From Desmodus rotundus (Eukaryota > Chordata > Mammalia > Chiroptera > Phyllostomidae): 64,000 nucleotides of DNA. Each line of letters starts with the position of its first letter. Within the stretch, counting starts at the first letter, position 1. The stretch lies in NCBI RefSeq assembly GCF_022682495.2, contig NC_071390.1:148342583-148406582 (forward strand), in the 5' to 3' direction. The position numbers were made by a program, and so were the translations under genes. Positions 59,175 through 64,000 of this stretch are shown piece by piece. Below the pieces are notes generated by a model, which did no database searches, was not told where the DNA came from, and worked only from the letters and a program-made list of their open reading frames with translations.

Positions 59175-59400
59175 AGGGTAGCGTGTGGTTAAGACTGTAG
59201 CCTGAAGTCACACTGCCCAGGTTCATATTCTAGTTCTGTTACCTTGAAGCAATGTGACTTGGGGCAAGTCGTTTGATCTCAGTTTCTAAGTTGGAGGAAC
59301 TGGGTTACCTACCCATGCATTTGTGTGAATTTGCTGGCCCACAGAACTTGCTTGGTGCAGTGTCTGGAGTACAGTAAGTGCTCAATAAATGCTTGCTCGG
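59175..59400 (+). mobile_element. MIR SINE relic
   Basis: Near full-length sense MIR: GTAGCGTGTGGTTAAGACTGTAGCC, CACTGCCCAGGTTCATATTC, ATGTGACTTGGGGCAAGTCG, TTTGATCTCAGTTTCTAAG, CTTGGTGCAGTGTCTGGAGTACAGTAAGTGCTCAATAAATGC. Confidence 0.85.
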
Positions 59401-62400
59401 TATCCTCCAGCCACTGTCGTTTACAACTGACAGATAAATGAATCAAACAATGATTCATTTGGTCCACAGGAAGATTGGCCTGGCATAAATCATAACTGCT
59501 GTACGAGAACCATGACTTGTGTTGGTGTGTGTGTTCAGGGGACAAGGCACAAAGGGGCTGATATAACAAGCTAATAGTGTGCTTTTGGTAGCATAGAAAC
59601 ACATTACTGACTACGCTCTCCTGGAGCTGCTGCCTCACACAGTTATAGCTTCCCAAGTAGAAAACAACCACAGGGTTAACTACTCACTGTTTGAATCAGG
59701 CTATTATCTGATCCTTCTCCCTTTTATATCATAGAGACTTTTTGCAGTTATACAATTTAATTGTAACAACCTGAAGTGTTATGGAATAAATTTCATTATG
59801 GTGATGGATGGACATTTTGACAACCCAGGACTTTGCTTCTAAAGCATTTTTATTACGACTCCATATCACCCAACAGTAAAATAGGACAGGGCACCAGTCC
59901 ATGAGGTGCATATTACTCTCAGGTTGCAGAGAGATCAGGTGACCGGTTTAAAACTGCCCAGCAAACCTGTGACAGGCAAATCGGAATGCCTTTAGGCAAC
60001 ACTTTTTTACCAGGTGGCAAAAGGAAGGAGCGGGCCATCCTCTGCCCATGTGTCTTTAATTAGAAACAAAGGCAATCAGGACTTTTTAATCCACTTGAGA
60101 AAAACAGTGACATTTTACTAGCTAAATTGAAAATCTCTGTGTGATTGAGCTTCTGGAGGGCCAGCCCAGTGGTGACAACTGATGATGTGGCTGGGCTGTC
60201 CCCTTGTCGTGGCTGTAAAGGGTGAGGGTCACGGAGGCCCAGGAAGCAGCTGAAAGAGGAGTAGGGTGAGGACGTGGCCCTGCCATGTCCAGCCTTCCCT
60301 GAAGCACTCAGGATGGTCACTGTCCTCTTGTTCTGCTCTCCTGATGAGAATATTGCACCACGTATTTTTTCCAATCCACATGCAAAACCAAAAACTTGAG
60401 TTCAGTTGCTCTCAGTCAAGTGAAATCGTTCCGAGACCTCAAAATGCTCATTCACTAAAGACCGTTTTCCTGACTTGTAATTTGGTCAGTTATTCCTGGG
60501 TTTAGAAAGGTTCCGGGTGGTCCAGTTTCCTCTGGGAACTCTGTAGGTTTCATGGTTTCAGTTTCCTGAATTTTCTGCTTGCCTTGGAGTTCCAGGGAAA
60601 CCCAACTTGCTGAGGAAGTGAGCGCCAGCCATTCAGCTGCAAAAGGTGGTTCAATGCAGAGGGAAACCTAATTAGAATTCCTCCCCTTTCTTGGTACCAG
60701 GAGCTGGCCTGAGCTCAGACTGTGTGGACATGTGGAGGCTTTGAAATTTATATCTCTACTACACCTGCATAAGGAAGATGCTCCACTTAAAATTTCAAAG
60801 CACTTTACAATGATCTGCCTATTTTTTATAAGTGCATCAGATCTCCTTCCACCCCTCTGGGGTGTCAGAACTGCAGATCCTGAAGTGTCCCCCTCCCTGA
60901 GGGCCTGAGTTGGTTGTGACTGGTGTGGAGTGAGTCTCTGATTCCCACACGCTTTCATGCAGCCCTCTAATTTGAAGTATGCAAACTAGGTTTTCTCCCT
61001 TTGGAACCATCCCAGACAATTTGGTTGAGGAGCTGTGCACATTTCACAGCAAGAGGATAGGGGCCGTCCAAGGGGGGTGGAAATTGCTCAAATGAACAAT
61101 TTGCATTCACTGTCCTCCTGGGGGAAAATAAATGCAAAAACATCTGTTGTGAAAGTTTAAAGTGCAATCTTCAACTCCTCCAACTTTCTCAGTTCTTGTT
61201 TTGTATAGCAAAGCACTACCCAAAGGCGAGGCGGGTGTGTTTTTGTATATGCGTGTGTGTGTTAATGCACACACAGAAGAGTCTAATATAAACAAATGGT
61301 CCAGGGTAACATCATGGAGACTGAGAGTGTGCAAGTGAAAAGCAGGCTACTCAGCTTATAGAACAAGTCAGAGGAGGTCCCTCTGGCAATAGAGCTTATT
61401 GAAGAGTGTCCGCAAGCATAGCTGGACAGCCCAAGGCTGTCCCCTGACCAGAGCAGGCTGTAGTTCTGACCTCAGTAATAATAAATATTAGAAAGCACAG
61501 CCTAGTTTTCCAAATAGCAGAAATATTTTCACACTTTTCCAGCCTCATCAAATATTTCTCCTTTTAGAGGCAGGAAGATCATTTCTTCCTTCAAGCTAAT
61601 CAAATAGAGGACAATTTGAGATGCCTAGTGGAGAGACACCTCCCTGAAGTCACTAGGTTCAATCCTCATTGGCTGTTCTAGGGGAGCCCACATGGGTGTC
61701 AGACGGGATGTCTCCCTTCCAACGACCCAGCCAGGGTGGAGAGATCACCAGTGTTAGGCGACACCAGATCTGGAGTTCTGCATCCAATTCGGGCAGGTAT
61801 TCTATCAAGTGGCAAACTTCAAATAGGTTTCCTTCTTTCCCTTCAGAGTTGCTTTTTCTAAGTTCATTATGACCCTAAGCTTGACATCAAGACCAGTTAG
61901 GAGGAAATAAAGATAATGTCTGCAGTGTGTGGGGCCAAACAGATAAAACCTGCCACTTGTAGATCATGATTGAATTCTCTGGCAACAGCAACTCTCCTGC
62001 ATCAAAACCACTTGGAGCTGAGCTATTGGGTGCTCTGGCAGCTGAGACAGCTGCTTCGGTGTGATTCGCAAAAGTATCCAAAGTTTTTCAGCTATGACCT
62101 TGACTTGTCTCTTCTTATCTTTTCAACCACGTTTGTCTCTGAGTATAGTTTGGATTCTATAGACCAATGATATGAAAAGCAAGGGCTGGACTCAGATCTG
62201 TCACTGAGCTCTGCCTCCTTGCCCCTCAGGCTGGAGGGATTCTGTGCAAAGACCTTATCTTTGCTGATCTTGGCACATTCTGACATTCTACATGTGTAGG
62301 CCCCAGATGAGCCCCAACTGTGGCCAGCTGGATGGATGTCACCAGGGAAAACCTCTCATCACAGCGGGTCATTTCCTTTCTCAGGCTACAGCCGCAAGGA

Positions 62401-64000
62401 CTGTCAACTGGAGGTAGGGAAAGTAGGCCAACCCAGATCTGGCTGGAGGGGGAAGTCATGCCCAGTGTATTTGGAGGTGACCATGATCCACAGTGAGAGA
62501 GCTACCCCACCGCTGCTGAGGGAGACTGGAATTCTCTCCATTGCCTGTTATTTCTGAAGGTCATGTACTATGGTCCAAACCATGTAATTGACCAAAATTA
62601 GCACAGATGCTAACTGGCTTTCACATCCAAACTTCTTTTCTAAAAATCTGCCTATTTCTATCTTGTGGTTCTAAATATTGCCGACTGTGTGTACTCAGGG
62701 TATAGATACAGTGGGGCCAAACTTGGGGTGCCATCTGTGTAAAGAGATGTTCCTTGTATGTCCTCCTCTGCCAGTTTACTGCCTGAAATCCTCAAACAGG
62801 AAATTACATCTTTAATTCTACCATCTGAGCTAAGAACTCAATGCCAATATGACAGGAGAAGATGCTCATCAAAAGTATCCCAGTAAGATTTCTTGGACTC
62901 ATACAGATTCTTACTGAAGGTTAGTCTTTTTAGGCAGTTGGTGGGGATGGGGAAGGGTGATGGGGAGCAGGAGATCCTTGGGTCCCTGAAACAGGAGCAG
63001 AGTGTCTAGAAGTGCCCAAAAAGGGACATGCAGGGAAAATGAAGACAACTTCACCTTCTCCATCACTTACCTGGTCTAGAAGTTGATGACTCTCCTGCCA
63101 TGGTCAGAGTGGTCCTGTGTGTGAGGCTTTTGGTGGGAAGGAAGCTGCCTTTCTCTCAGACAGCCAGGCCAATAGCATACAAAGCTGGGTTTGTGTCCAG
63201 TGTGAACTGGACTACGCTGACCCCTAGCAGAGCCAGTAGGAGCTGACTTGGTCGGATGTACACTTCTTACTTACCTGGTTATAGGTGCAGGGACTCAGCA
63301 CTATGTTTTCCAAGCCTTTCTCAAGAGGTGTGTTCGAGTGCAGATAAGAATCCACAGGCCCATGGCCAAGCTGGGATTCTAAACCAGCAGAATCAATATT
63401 AAAGCAGAATCTGCTCCTGACCCCAGCCACCTGGACCTTTCCATCAGGTGCTCCAAAGGCCAAACTCACCTTTAACACAGTCCAGGAAGAGGGGCCTTTT
63501 ATCAGAAAGAGCCCTGTATAAACACCAAGCTAACTCCCTTCCCTATGACTACTCTTTCCTGCCTGCCTGGCCCAGCAACCCTTGTACTGGTCTGTTCTCC
63601 TCCTCAATGGCACTGCTGGGAAGGAAACATAAAGGACCCACACCTAACTTTCCTCATATTGCTTTGTAGCCATTTTGCCAAACAGTACAGCCAGAGCACA
63701 TGGTGTACCAGCACAATGGAAACGCAGTCATCAAAATGATTGGGGGATGACTTGGTCTGGAATACCTGGGACCAGGTCGAAGAGACTAGATGAGAGCTAG
63801 CTGATCCTTCATCTTGAAAAAAACTACAAGAGTTGCCAAAAAGTCCTGGAAATCGCCAGCTGAATTTAAAATATTGTGCCTATTAATATAATGAGCAGTA
63901 ATCAGGTTCACTCTCAGCATTTGTTTCAGCACAATTAAAGCCATCTCATTCCTTCAAAAAAATGGAATCTTATATACATATTTACAGTCTGAGCTTGGGA
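59401..64000. other. Non-coding sequence, nothing recognised
   Basis: The last 4.6 kb is unassigned. A short TG/CA-rich patch (GTGTGTTTTTGTATATGCGTGTGTGTG) lies near 61230. No exon, RNA gene or confident repeat was recognised. Open frames are short and overlap on both strands. Confidence 0.4.

Noticed and set aside
1..64000. Search for tRNA, U6, 5S, 7SK or Y RNA genes, CRISPR arrays, telomeric repeats and operon-like gene clusters
   Set aside because: No characteristic sequences were seen by eye. The only tRNA-like boxes are inside the SINEs. The interspersed repeats and lack of coding density are mammalian, so prokaryotic features do not apply.

Overview
This window is nuclear DNA from a bat. 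The strongest evidence is six copies of a tRNA-derived SINE of the chiropteran Ves type (5' end GCCCTGGCTGG, pol III boxes, CTCTCTAAAAATAAATAAA-like tail). Around them lie ancient mammalian repeats (MIR, L2, L3/CR1-like, old L1, hAT remnants), a mariner-type MITE and a decayed class III (ERV-L-like) endogenous retrovirus. There are no bacterial, phage, CRISPR or operon features. I found no open reading frame that I recognise as a host protein-coding gene. The many short ORFs have the lengths expected by chance in mammalian intergenic or intronic DNA.

Layout. 1-21 kb is non-coding sequence with Ves SINEs at 1.4, 8.5 and 20.3 kb, several MIR and L2 relics, one weak exon-like segment (5.36-5.45 kb) and one poly-T-headed segment that may be a retrocopy (16.4-16.6 kb). 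21-32 kb holds MIR and L2 relics, a 200-bp polypurine tract (25.4-25.6 kb), an antisense L1 3' end (26.9 kb), a (GT)n run (29.9 kb), two probable hAT remnants and another SINE (32.1 kb). 32-39 kb is mostly unassigned, with a perfect 12-bp hairpin at 33.06 kb and an L1 3' stub at 36.8 kb. 39-45 kb is a dense transposon cluster: a mariner MITE, an antisense ERV-L-like pol relic with RNase H, integrase and dUTPase-like segments, and two sense L1 3' ends 0.5 kb apart. 45-64 kb holds a SINE with a perfect target-site duplication (46.1 kb), a clear CpG island at about 48.0-48.8 kb, an L3-like relic, two abutting L1 relics in opposite orientation (51.6-52.7 kb) and a SINE at 56.9 kb.

The feature most likely to matter to the host is the CpG island. 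It carries a GC box, a CRE-like site and a CACGTG E-box within about 40 bp and is a good candidate for an unannotated promoter. No multi-gene system is visible, and nothing here supports a new molecular system. The interesting points are the candidate promoter, the TE insertion history and a few DNA-structure-prone tracts. Repeat-family names rest on remembered consensus features and were not checked against a database.
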